From JAYXXU01 sp037969155 (lineage in GTDB: Bacteria; Pseudomonadota; Gammaproteobacteria; Pseudomonadales; Moraxellaceae), in NCBI GenBank assembly GCA_037969155.1, contig JBBKWW010000025.1:1-24533 (forward strand): DNA of 24,533 bases, in the 5' to 3' direction. The translations under genes and the position numbers were made by a program. Under the pieces are notes generated by a model. It saw only the letters and a list, made by a program, of their open reading frames with translations, had not been told where the DNA came from and searched no databases. Shown here piece after piece: positions 15,369 through 22,227 of the stretch (position 1 is its first letter; every line of letters starts with the position of its first letter).

Positions 15369-15437
15369 GTGATAGTGTTTTAAGGTTGAGTCAGGTAAAG
15401 TTGTGAACTCAAAAAACCCAATATAGAGGGAAGTGTG

Positions 15438-15941
15438 ATGCGTGGTGTCAATAAAGTCATTTTGGTCGGTACATTAGGGCAAGACCCTGAAACCAAAACA
15501 TTTCCAAGTGGTGGTTCAGTCACGCAATTTTCGATTGCGACCAGTGAGCAATGGACCGATAAAAATAGTGGTGAGCGTAAAGAGGCTACTGAATGGCATC
15601 GGATTGTCTTAAATAATCGGTTGGGTGAAATCGCACAACAGTATTTGAAAAAAGGCAGCAAGGTTTATATTGAAGGCAGCTTGCGTACTCGTAAATGGCA
15701 AGATAAAGCAACTGGCCAAGACCGATACAGCACTGAAATCCGCGGTGACAGCATGCAAATGCTCGATAGTGCTAAATCTGCTGGCGGTGGTGGATCGAGT
15801 TCAGGTCAAGATGATTATCAGCCTTATCCAGCGCGTGCGCCTGAGCAAAATAATCGTCCAGCCACAGATACTCGTCGACCTACCGCGCCAACGCAGCCAC
15901 AATATCCAGCCAATGATTTAGATGATGACTTGCCATTTTAA
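15438..15941 (+). CDS. ssb: Single-stranded DNA-binding protein SSB
   Basis: SSB coats single-stranded DNA in replication, recombination and repair. The 167-residue protein has the OB-fold domain at residues 1-110 (MRGVNKVILVGTLGQDPE, then TEWHRIVLNNRLGEIAQQYLKKGSKVYIEGSLRTRKW), a Gly/Ser/Pro/Gln-rich flexible linker, and the acidic tip DDDLPF that docks partner proteins. GAGGGAAG (15426-15433) is well placed for ATG 15438; a GTG directly before it is less likely. In the 69-base gap from the MFS gene an inverted repeat (TTGAGT at 15386 with ACTCAA at 15407) is seen, of unknown meaning. The transcript probably ends at the hairpin near 16007-16034. Confidence 0.97.
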   Translation: MRGVNKVILVGTLGQDPETKTFPSGGSVTQFSIATSEQWTDKNSGERKEATEWHRIVLNNRLGEIAQQYLKKGSKVYIEGSLRTRKWQDKATGQDRYSTEIRGDSMQMLDSAKSAGGGGSSSGQDDYQPYPARAPEQNNRPATDTRRPTAPTQPQYPANDLDDDLPF

Positions 15942-15960
15942 TCTATTGTTAATCTAAAAG

Positions 15961-15966
15961 TATAAT
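15961..15966 (+). promoter_or_regulatory. -10 element in the leader of the H-NS-like gene
   Basis: A perfect TATAAT lies 19 bases after the ssb stop. The -35 region is weak (TTAATC at 15938-15943, 17-base spacing). It is the best promoter candidate before the H-NS-like gene and sits upstream of the terminator-like hairpin at 16007-16034. Confidence 0.4.
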
Positions 15967-16006
15967 ATTTAAGATTGGCAGTCTGGCATAATGTCGATAT
16001 GATGCA

Positions 16007-16034
16007 GGGGGGATATTATATCTCCTCTTTTTTT
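16007..16034 (+). terminator. Intrinsic terminator or attenuator between ssb and the H-NS-like gene
   Basis: GGGGATA pairs with TATCTCC around a TTA loop (16009-16025, one G-T pair), followed by TC and seven T (16028-16034). By form it is a rho-independent terminator for ssb. No promoter is apparent between it and the H-NS-like start at 16079, so it may also act as an attenuator in that gene's leader. Confidence 0.75.
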
Positions 16035-16078
16035 GTCATTGTTTGATGTTTATCTTTTATCGATGTTATGGAGTTATG

Positions 16079-16423
16079 ATGAATTCGGATCTAAGCACAC
16101 TCACCGTCGAACAGCTTGAGCAGCTGGCACAGAAAACCGCCGATATGATCGGTATTCGCCGCCAGCAAGACCTCAAAGAGGGTTATGCTAAAGTCGAGCA
16201 GATTGCCAGTGATTTAGGGGTCAGCTTAGATGGACTGCTTGAGGTCGGTCGTAGTCATAAAAAACCGACGCGCAAAACCAGCACACGTAAGCCAGTCGAG
16301 GTTCGTTACCGCAACAGCACTGACTCATCACAAACATGGACGGGCCGTGGCAAACAGCCACGTTGGTTGGTTGCTGCTATTGCTGCCGGTGCGGCAAAAG
16401 AAGATTTCTTGATTAACAAATAA
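16079..16423 (+). CDS. H-NS family histone-like nucleoid-structuring protein
   Basis: The protein has 114 residues. The N-terminal half is helical and would oligomerise (TVEQLEQLAQKTADMIGIRR). A basic linker rich in Lys, Thr and Arg follows, then the C-terminal DNA-binding motif YRN...SQTWTGRGKQPRWL, the core loop by which H-NS proteins enter the AT-rich minor groove. The rest (VAAIAAGAAKEDFLINK) closes the domain. Its length and motif order fit the H-NS/BpH3 type common in Moraxellaceae and Betaproteobacteria. GGAG (16070-16073) favours ATG 16079 over the overlapping ATG 16076. It is a single-gene unit, bracketed by a hairpin upstream and a strong terminator downstream. It probably silences AT-rich or foreign genes. 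Confidence 0.93.
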   Translation: MNSDLSTLTVEQLEQLAQKTADMIGIRRQQDLKEGYAKVEQIASDLGVSLDGLLEVGRSHKKPTRKTSTRKPVEVRYRNSTDSSQTWTGRGKQPRWLVAAIAAGAAKEDFLINK

Positions 16424-16444
16424 TTGTATTGGTTCGATTTTGAT

Positions 16445-16472
16445 AAAAATGCCTGCATTGTCAGGCATTTTT
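16445..16472 (+). terminator. Rho-independent terminator after the H-NS-like gene
   Basis: A perfect eleven-base inverted repeat (AAAAATGCCTG with CAGGCATTTTT) surrounds a six-base loop and ends in a T-run. The symmetric A and T tracts would let it work in both directions. It separates the H-NS-like gene from the gsp operon. Confidence 0.93.
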
Positions 16473-16518
16473 GTATGTGCTCATGCTGACCCGTCAGGAA
16501 TTGGCGACGGAAAAGGGT

Positions 16519-16546
16519 TTGTTTGTCATGTAAAGTTGCGCATAAT
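16519..16546 (+). promoter_or_regulatory. Sigma-70-type promoter of the gspN-gspC-gspD operon
   Basis: TTGTTT (16519-16524) and CATAAT (16541-16546) are separated by 16 bases, with a predicted transcription start near 16553. It lies between the H-NS-like terminator and gspN. Confidence 0.5.
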
Positions 16547-16578
16547 CGCACTCTTTGCGTGTTTGAGCGTTGCTTGTC

Positions 16579-17334
16579 GTGTCGACTTCTACCACAACAA
16601 AACAGCTAGGAAAGCGTTGGTGGTTTTTCGCAGCATTTTTCCTGCTGGTGTTTATTGTTCTACAATTGCCTGCGGCATGGATCATGGCGCGGTTTGCGCC
16701 GAGTAATCCTTATATTGATCATGTCACCGGAAATATCTGGGCAGGGCAAGCGGACTGGCATGCCCAAAACATGCAAGGCGTCTTGAGTTGGCAGTTGAAG
16801 CCATGGGAATTATTGTTATTGCGTGTGGCGGCCGATGTTGAGCTCAGCATTGCGGATAGTCAGCTCAGTGGTCAAGTGGCGGTTGGACGGCATTTTTGGA
16901 AAGTCAAACAACTCAATGGACAGATTTCCGCCAGTACCTTGCGCAGTGTTTTGCCATGGCAATGGCCTGATAGTCCCATTCAAGTCAAAGATCTGGGGTT
17001 GGTTTTTGATCAAAATACTGGTTTTGATCAGGTCGATGGGCAATTGAACTGGGGGGGTGGCACATTGGGCTATCCGTTTGAAGGGCGAATACAACGAGCC
17101 GCGATGCCGCCTTTGGTCGGGCAACTGGCGATGAACCGTGAGCGGCTACATTTGGCATTCACCGATTCGAGCAAAGGCAGAATGGGCGATATCTATCTCT
17201 CGGCGAATCAGATGTTAGATGTACAACTGACCCAACGCTTATTACAAAATGTCGCGGGCTATCGCGGTCAAGCAGGTTTGGACACCGCAGTGGTGACCAC
17301 ACGGCAACCCCTTTCTAGTCTGCGAGGTTTATGA
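16579..17334 (+). CDS. gspN: Type II secretion system protein N (GspN)
   Basis: GspN is an accessory inner-membrane protein of type II secretion found in part of the family. This one is about 251 residues with one N-terminal membrane helix (WWFFAAFFLLVFIVLQLPAAWIM) and a periplasmic beta-rich domain, including VTGNIWAGQADWHAQN and the LPWQWPDSPIQVKDLGLVF stretch typical of T2SSN proteins. The start codon is unusual: the open frame offers only TTG 16570 or GTG 16579 near the N-terminus, with no strong ribosome-binding site. I prefer GTG 16579. The stop TGA shares bases with the gspC start (ATGATG), so the two genes are translationally coupled. The order N-C-D in a separate block matches the scattered gsp genes of Acinetobacter, as recalled. 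Confidence 0.87.
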   Translation: MSTSTTTKQLGKRWWFFAAFFLLVFIVLQLPAAWIMARFAPSNPYIDHVTGNIWAGQADWHAQNMQGVLSWQLKPWELLLLRVAADVELSIADSQLSGQVAVGRHFWKVKQLNGQISASTLRSVLPWQWPDSPIQVKDLGLVFDQNTGFDQVDGQLNWGGGTLGYPFEGRIQRAAMPPLVGQLAMNRERLHLAFTDSSKGRMGDIYLSANQMLDVQLTQRLLQNVAGYRGQAGLDTAVVTTRQPLSSLRGL

Positions 17335-18155
17335 TGTTGCGGCGTGTTCAGTGGCAACTGTTGAACCCAATGGCACCATGGTTACTGGTGGCAGTGCTGC
17401 TGTGGCTGTGTTGGCAGGTAGCCGCTGTGATCTGGTTGATCGCAGCCCCACCGCAGCCCCCCTTGGTTCGCGACGTGGCATTACAAAGCCAGCCCAATAG
17501 CGTGCCCAACCTCAGTGCGGTACAGTTGTTTAAAGTTGAGCGCCCTGATTTGAGCGCGTCTAACACTGCTGCCGAGCTCAATGTTCCGATGCGCTTACAA
17601 GGCGTGATGCTCAGTCAGCCAGCGTCTGGCTCATCCGCCATGATTCTGCTGAGCGGCTTTGCTGATCGCTATCGGATTGGTCAAAGCTTAAAAGACGTAC
17701 AGCTTGAGGTGGTCGCGGTCAGTTGGGATAGTGTGCAACTGCGTCGGCCAGATGGTAGGTTAGTCACGCTCAAGTTTGGTGATGATAATCCGATGACCAA
17801 TCAGCCCAGTCCTGTACTGAGCACGCCATCCGTGGCAGTGAGTAGTCCGAGTGCGCGGATTGACAGCGCCCTCGCCGATGCGCAAAGTCAGCTGTCCAGT
17901 AATCCGGCCAGTTATCTGACCCGTATGGGATTGGCAGCGACCGGCCAAGGCTATGAGGTGACTGCTGGCGCGCCAGCAAATATTCGTAATCAAATGGGCT
18001 TACGGCCGGGTGATCGGATTGTATCGGTGAATGGCCAAGCCCTTGGGCAGCCCCAAAACGATGCGCGACTACTCGAACAAATTCGCCAAACTCGCAGTGC
18101 GCAGATTGAAATTCAGCGTGGCGAGCAAACCTTGACCATTCAGCAAAGCTTTTAG
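17334..18155 (+). CDS. gspC: Type II secretion system protein C (GspC)
   Basis: GspC links the inner-membrane platform to the GspD secretin. The 273-residue protein has a single membrane helix (about 15-38, WLLVAVLLWLCWQVAAVIWL), a homology region (about 60-150) with the typical LFKVERPD...LQGVMLS...GFADRYRIGQSL...SVQLRRPDGRLVTLKF pattern, a Ser/Pro-rich linker, and a C-terminal PDZ domain (GYEVTAGAPANIRNQMGLRPGDRIVSVNGQAL). GAGG (17324-17327) is six bases before ATG 17334 but only three before ATG 17331, so the inner ATG is preferred. gspD follows after a 55-base gap, so all gsp genes here are probably one transcript. Confidence 0.93.
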   Translation: MLRRVQWQLLNPMAPWLLVAVLLWLCWQVAAVIWLIAAPPQPPLVRDVALQSQPNSVPNLSAVQLFKVERPDLSASNTAAELNVPMRLQGVMLSQPASGSSAMILLSGFADRYRIGQSLKDVQLEVVAVSWDSVQLRRPDGRLVTLKFGDDNPMTNQPSPVLSTPSVAVSSPSARIDSALADAQSQLSSNPASYLTRMGLAATGQGYEVTAGAPANIRNQMGLRPGDRIVSVNGQALGQPQNDARLLEQIRQTRSAQIEIQRGEQTLTIQQSF

Positions 18156-18210
18156 TGATAGAGCCACTTGTGATTATTGTGCAGGCCTCTTGTGCCGGAG
18201 AATCGTTTCA

Positions 18211-20352
18211 ATGCAACAACTGCTAAAGACTTCATCGACCACGTTTGGGCGGCAGCCGATTTGGCGCAAGCTATGGCTGGTTAGCCCATTGCTGATTGCA
18301 TTGGCATTTCCGGTACATGCGCAAACATGGAAAATTAATTTGCGTGATGCCGATATCACGGCCTTTATTGGTGAGGTTGCCGATATTACGGGCAAAAATT
18401 TTGTGGTTGATCCTCGGGTCAAAGGCAATATCACAGTAATTTCCAACAAAGCTCTCAGCAAAGCAGAGGTGTATGATCTGTTTATGGGGGTGATGAACGT
18501 CAATGGTGTGGTCGCCGTACCGTCTGGCAATACGGTCAAACTGGTACCCGATGTCAATGCCAAACAAGCGGGTGTGCCGTTTGATCTGCGCAAACGTGCG
18601 GGTGAAGAAGAAGTGGTCACACGGGTGATCTGGTTAGAAAATACCAATCCAAACGATCTCATTCCTGCCATTCGTCCACTGATGCCACAGTTTGCGCATT
18701 TGGCGGCAGTACCGGGTACCAATGCACTGTTGGTCTCTGATCGCGCCGGCAATATCGCCCAGCTTGAAGCGTTGGTACAAAACTTAGATGGTGGTGGCAC
18801 AGATCGCTTGGATATTATTCCATTACAACACAGCGAAGCCGAAGAAATTATCGTCTTAATCGAAGCGATGAGTGCCAGTACGCCACAGCGTGATGTACGT
18901 GGCTCACGTTTAAGGCTGATTGCAGATGGTCGCAGTAATCGCCTATTAGTAAAAGGTGATGCGCGCAGTCGCGAGCGTATTCGTGAGCTGGTCAAGCAAC
19001 TGGATATCATGCCTGCTGAGCGACTCGGTGGTTTACGTGTGTTTCGCCTGAGCCACGCCAGTGCCAAAAATCTAGCCGAAATGCTGCAAGGACTAATGAA
19101 CAATAACTCGTTAGTCAGTAGCGCACCGACCAGCTCATTAACGAGTACGGCGAGTTTAAGTGGGGATAGCAGTAGTAGCACCGGTAGTACCGGTAGCAGC
19201 AGTGCCGCTAGTAGCTCGTTGAGTAGTAGTTCGGCTAGTAATGCGGCCACGCGGCCAAGTAGTGCTGGTAGTGCCAGCCCAGCTGCTGGTAGCACTGCAC
19301 CGAAAGTCAGTATCATCGCCGATGAAAGCCAAAATGCACTGATCGTTAAAGCAGATCCAGCGCTGATGCGTGAGATTGAGTCGGCGATTAAGCAACTGGA
19401 TGTACGTCGGGCACAAGTGTTGATTCAGGCTGCGATTGTCGAAGTATCTGGCAGTAACGCAGATCAGCTGGGTGTGCAGTGGGCACTGGGTAATGCCAGC
19501 ACGGGTGTCGGTACGATTAGTTTTGATAATGCTGGCCTGAGTCTTGGCAGCATCGCAGCCGCAGCCGCCTCAGGCGCGAATAGTGCTGCATTGGCGGGCG
19601 CAGCCAGTGGTTTATCTGGTGCATTGATTGGTCTGGGCGAAGTACGTGGTGATAATAGTTTTTATGGCGCAATTTTGCAGGCACTAAAGACGACCAGTAG
19701 TGCCAATCTACTGTCTGTGCCGTCGATCATGACCTTAGACAATGAAGAGGCCAATATTTTAGTCGGGCAAAACGTACCGTTTATTACTGGTTCGACCACG
19801 ACTGGATCAGGCGGCACCAGCAATCCATTTACCACGATTGAACGGCGTGATGTCGGGATTAACCTAAAAGTGATACCGCATGTGGGAGAGGGTGGCACGA
19901 TTCGGCTGGAGGTCGCACAAGAAGTCTCTTCTGTAGTGCCGACCACCAGCTCAGTACGCTCATCAGATTTGATCACCAATAAACGTTTTATCAAAACCAC
20001 GATTCTGGCCGATGATCGACAAACCATTGCACTGGGTGGCTTGATGCAAGAAGATCAGAGCGAGTCGATGAGTATGGTGCCTGGCCTAGGTCGATTACCG
20101 CTGATTGGTGGATTATTTCGCTCACGTGCAAATGATCAAACCAAGCGTAATTTGTTGGTGTTTTTACAACCGACGATTTTACGCGATAATAGTTCTACCA
20201 CACAAATCAGCCAAAATCGTTATAATCAGGTGCGCATGTTACAGTTGAGCTTAGATGCACGTGGCAACTTTAGCCGTCTACCCGAGCAGCTTTCTCAAGT
20301 GTATACTGCTGACCCATCTGTGACAAAAACCACTCCCAAAGCTGAGCAATAG
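18211..20352 (+). CDS. gspD: Type II secretion system secretin GspD
   Basis: GspD forms the outer-membrane channel of type II secretion. The 713-residue precursor has a signal peptide ending PVHA, then the N0 domain (WKINLRDADITAFIGEVADITGKNFVVDPRVKG), N1-N3 ring domains, and the secretin core: NLLSVPSIMTLDNEEANILVGQNVPF, RRDVGINLKVIPHV, and the C-terminal LGGLMQED...VPGLGRLPLIGGLFRS...RNLLVFLQPTILRD. The N3 domain is interrupted by a Ser-rich insertion (about 301-364). ATG 18211 is chosen because GGAG lies ten bases upstream and the resulting signal peptide is normal; a TTG at 18190 would add seven residues. No pilotin or gspE-gspM genes are in the window, so the rest of the machine is encoded elsewhere. 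Confidence 0.97.
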   Translation: MQQLLKTSSTTFGRQPIWRKLWLVSPLLIALAFPVHAQTWKINLRDADITAFIGEVADITGKNFVVDPRVKGNITVISNKALSKAEVYDLFMGVMNVNGVVAVPSGNTVKLVPDVNAKQAGVPFDLRKRAGEEEVVTRVIWLENTNPNDLIPAIRPLMPQFAHLAAVPGTNALLVSDRAGNIAQLEALVQNLDGGGTDRLDIIPLQHSEAEEIIVLIEAMSASTPQRDVRGSRLRLIADGRSNRLLVKGDARSRERIRELVKQLDIMPAERLGGLRVFRLSHASAKNLAEMLQGLMNNNSLVSSAPTSSLTSTASLSGDSSSSTGSTGSSSAASSSLSSSSASNAATRPSSAGSASPAAGSTAPKVSIIADESQNALIVKADPALMREIESAIKQLDVRRAQVLIQAAIVEVSGSNADQLGVQWALGNASTGVGTISFDNAGLSLGSIAAAAASGANSAALAGAASGLSGALIGLGEVRGDNSFYGAILQALKTTSSANLLSVPSIMTLDNEEANILVGQNVPFITGSTTTGSGGTSNPFTTIERRDVGINLKVIPHVGEGGTIRLEVAQEVSSVVPTTSSVRSSDLITNKRFIKTTILADDRQTIALGGLMQEDQSESMSMVPGLGRLPLIGGLFRSRANDQTKRNLLVFLQPTILRDNSSTTQISQNRYNQVRMLQLSLDARGNFSRLPEQLSQVYTADPSVTKTTPKAEQ
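19111..19302 (+). repeat. Low-complexity Ser/Gly/Ala-coding tract inside gspD
   Basis: About 190 bases consist largely of AGT, AGC, ACC and GGT codons, with near-repeats of the type AGCACCGGTAGT and AGTAGTAGC. They encode a Ser-rich linker in the N3 domain. Insertions at this place are known in secretins and vary in length between strains; the repeat structure would favour slippage. Confidence 0.7.
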
Positions 20353-20360
20353 AGGATCTT

Positions 20361-21311
20361 ATGCTGAAGCTTCAATTTACGGATAACCGACAGTCGTCAT
20401 TTTGGATTGTTGATGAAGAGTTCGGTGTCGGACGTGAAATCAAAAATCAGCTGGTGATCAAAGATGATCAAGTTCAGCCTTTTCACGCCAAAATCAAACA
20501 AAAAAATCATCGGGTATTTATTGAGCCAGTTGACGGCGCGATTGTATTGATTAATGGCTCGAATATTACTGAACAAACCGAAGTCATGTTAGGCGACTTG
20601 ATTGGGATTGATCAGATTGAGCTGACGTTGATTGACCCCACTCGGCAGCCTAAAAGTACAGTTCCGACCGGTTCAAAATCTAAACCTAGTCTTAAAGCAG
20701 TTAGTGACGTGAAATGGCAAATCAAAGCCATGACCGGGCCTTTAGCCGGTAAGCTGATGAACGTTGATGGCATGAAACGGATTGGGCGTGATCCAGCTTC
20801 CGAAATTGTGGTCAGCGGCGGCCATGTTTCACGGCGGCATGCTGAGTTGTTGTTGCGTGATGAGCAATTGTGGATTCGGGATTTGGGTTCGTCGAATGGT
20901 ACTTATGTCAATGGCAAAAAAACCCATGAGCAGCCACTCTTCTTAGGCGATGAAGTGAAAGTTGACGCGGTAGTATTTCGTGTCGTGCAAGGCTTATCAC
21001 CTAAGTCTGCCCCCGCCGCCGAAGCAGAAAATCTGGATAAAACCCAGTTTCATCCCGCCTTGAAGATTCCACCCGCCGCAACTGCCAATCGGCCACGACC
21101 GATTACGCCGCCACCCGTTGCATCACCTGCACCCGTTGCCACAGCACCAGCTGCTGAGCCGGTTGCTATTGCGCAGCCTACAGCCATCGCGCCGAAATCG
21201 CCGAAAGTCAAGCCATTAGAGCCCACCGGATTTCAGATTTCGCCATTGATTGTACTGGCAATGGTTTTGTTGTTGCTGATGCTGACAGCATTGATTTTTG
21301 TGGTGGGTTAA
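20361..21311 (+). CDS. Tail-anchored protein with two FHA domains
   Basis: The 316-residue protein has two FHA (phosphothreonine-binding) domains. The second (about 118-210) is canonical: IGRD (141-144), SRRH (157-160) and GSSNGTYVNG (176-185). The first (about 3-95) is degenerate: VGREIKNQLVI, then PFHAKI where SxxH is expected and LINGSNI. A Pro/Ala-rich linker (about 215-290) leads to one membrane helix (292-315) ending at the last residue, so the protein is C-tail anchored with its FHA domains in the cytoplasm. It starts eight bases after the gspD stop, with AGAGGA overlapping that stop, and so is probably part of the gsp operon. No Ser/Thr kinase is in the window. Its partner is unknown; a regulatory role for secretion is an inference from position. 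Confidence 0.9.
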   Translation: MLKLQFTDNRQSSFWIVDEEFGVGREIKNQLVIKDDQVQPFHAKIKQKNHRVFIEPVDGAIVLINGSNITEQTEVMLGDLIGIDQIELTLIDPTRQPKSTVPTGSKSKPSLKAVSDVKWQIKAMTGPLAGKLMNVDGMKRIGRDPASEIVVSGGHVSRRHAELLLRDEQLWIRDLGSSNGTYVNGKKTHEQPLFLGDEVKVDAVVFRVVQGLSPKSAPAAEAENLDKTQFHPALKIPPAATANRPRPITPPPVASPAPVATAPAAEPVAIAQPTAIAPKSPKVKPLEPTGFQISPLIVLAMVLLLLMLTALIFVVG

Positions 21312-21320
21312 GTGCTGATC

Positions 21321-21353
21321 GGTGAGGCGATTCTATGATTGAATCGCCTCACC
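21321..21353 (+). terminator. Perfect 13-bp hairpin after the FHA gene
   Basis: GGTGAGGCGATTC and GAATCGCCTCACC pair perfectly around a seven-base loop, ten bases after the FHA stop. No T-run follows on either strand. It may be a terminator of non-standard type, a barrier that protects the mRNA 3' end, or a binding site for a dimeric regulator of the downstream gene. Confidence 0.5.
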
Positions 21354-21412
21354 TGATGTTTGGCATTGTTGGTGCGGATTCATGGTTGCTTTAGAGCGTG
21401 AGGGTGCTGAAT

Positions 21413-22078
21413 ATGGGGAAGATACTCGGGCCATTTGGTGGTCTAAAAGCCGTATTTTTTGACCTTGATGGTACATTGGTCGATTCAGCGCGTGATATTC
21501 ATCGGGCGCTAGCGATTGCACTGGACGATTTAGGCTTACCCTCAGTCAGTGAGCAGCACGTCAGACACTGGGTGGGTCGCGGTGCGAGTCGTCTGGTGGA
21601 TTGTGCGATTAGACATCTTGGTGCAGATCCTGATCTGCATGCAGTATTGCTGAGTCAGTTTATGCTGCGCTATCAGGCCAATGTCTGCGTGGATAGCGAG
21701 GTTTATGATGGGGTACTACGCTGCTTAGAGTATTGCCAAGCACAGCAATTACATCTGGCGTGTATTACCAATAAACCGCTCGTCCCCGCAAAAAAACTAC
21801 TTTCGCAACTGAATCTATTGCGTTATTTTAGCTTGGTATTAGGTGGAGACAGTTTAGATCATCGCAAGCCACACCCTGCACCACTGTTGCATGCGTTGGC
21901 CTATTATGATGTCTTACCTGATCAAGCCTTGATGATTGGTGATTCTCGCAACGATGTCGAGGCTGCGCATGCGGCGGGGCTAGCCTGTGTCGCACTGACC
22001 TATGGCTATAATCATGGCGAACCGTTGCAAGCCTGCGCACCCGATTTACTACTTGATTCACTGTTTGAATTGTTTTAA
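21413..22078 (+). CDS. gph: Phosphoglycolate phosphatase-type HAD hydrolase (Gph)
   Basis: The 221-residue protein is a HAD phosphatase of the Gph type, which removes 2-phosphoglycolate formed during repair of oxidised DNA ends. Motif I is FFDLDGTLVDS (Asp17, Asp19), motif II is the Thr in CITNKP, motif III is the Lys of HRKPHPAP, and motif IV is MIGDSRNDVEAA. The cap is the helical type seen between motifs I and II. ATG 21413 is preferred because GAGGG (21400-21404) is eight bases upstream; a GTG at 21398 opens the same frame. It is followed 149 bases later by trpE, a gph-trpE order known in Pseudomonas. In an organism without photorespiration, DNA-repair housekeeping is the usual explanation. 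Confidence 0.9.
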   Translation: MGKILGPFGGLKAVFFDLDGTLVDSARDIHRALAIALDDLGLPSVSEQHVRHWVGRGASRLVDCAIRHLGADPDLHAVLLSQFMLRYQANVCVDSEVYDGVLRCLEYCQAQQLHLACITNKPLVPAKKLLSQLNLLRYFSLVLGGDSLDHRKPHPAPLLHALAYYDVLPDQALMIGDSRNDVEAAHAAGLACVALTYGYNHGEPLQACAPDLLLDSLFELF

Positions 22079-22227
22079 TGTCTTCCGATCTCTGCTAAGC
22101 CGATTTGAGTACATGATGTTGTCACAAAATACCGTCCGACGTTGGCGTGGTTAAAATCTTATTGTTTCTGATTTGAGCATAGTCACCAGACTGTGGCCAC
22201 GTTTTCTGTGTATTTTGAGATGATTGC

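Noticed and set aside
18174..19316. A 380-codon open frame antisense to gspD
   Set aside because: It is Leu/Ala/Ser-rich because the AGT/AGC repeats of gspD read as Leu and Ala codons on the other strand. It has no family features, and gspD is certain.
22079..22227. A tryptophan attenuator before trpE
   Set aside because: No short Trp-rich leader frame and no alternative stem-loops with a T-run were found.
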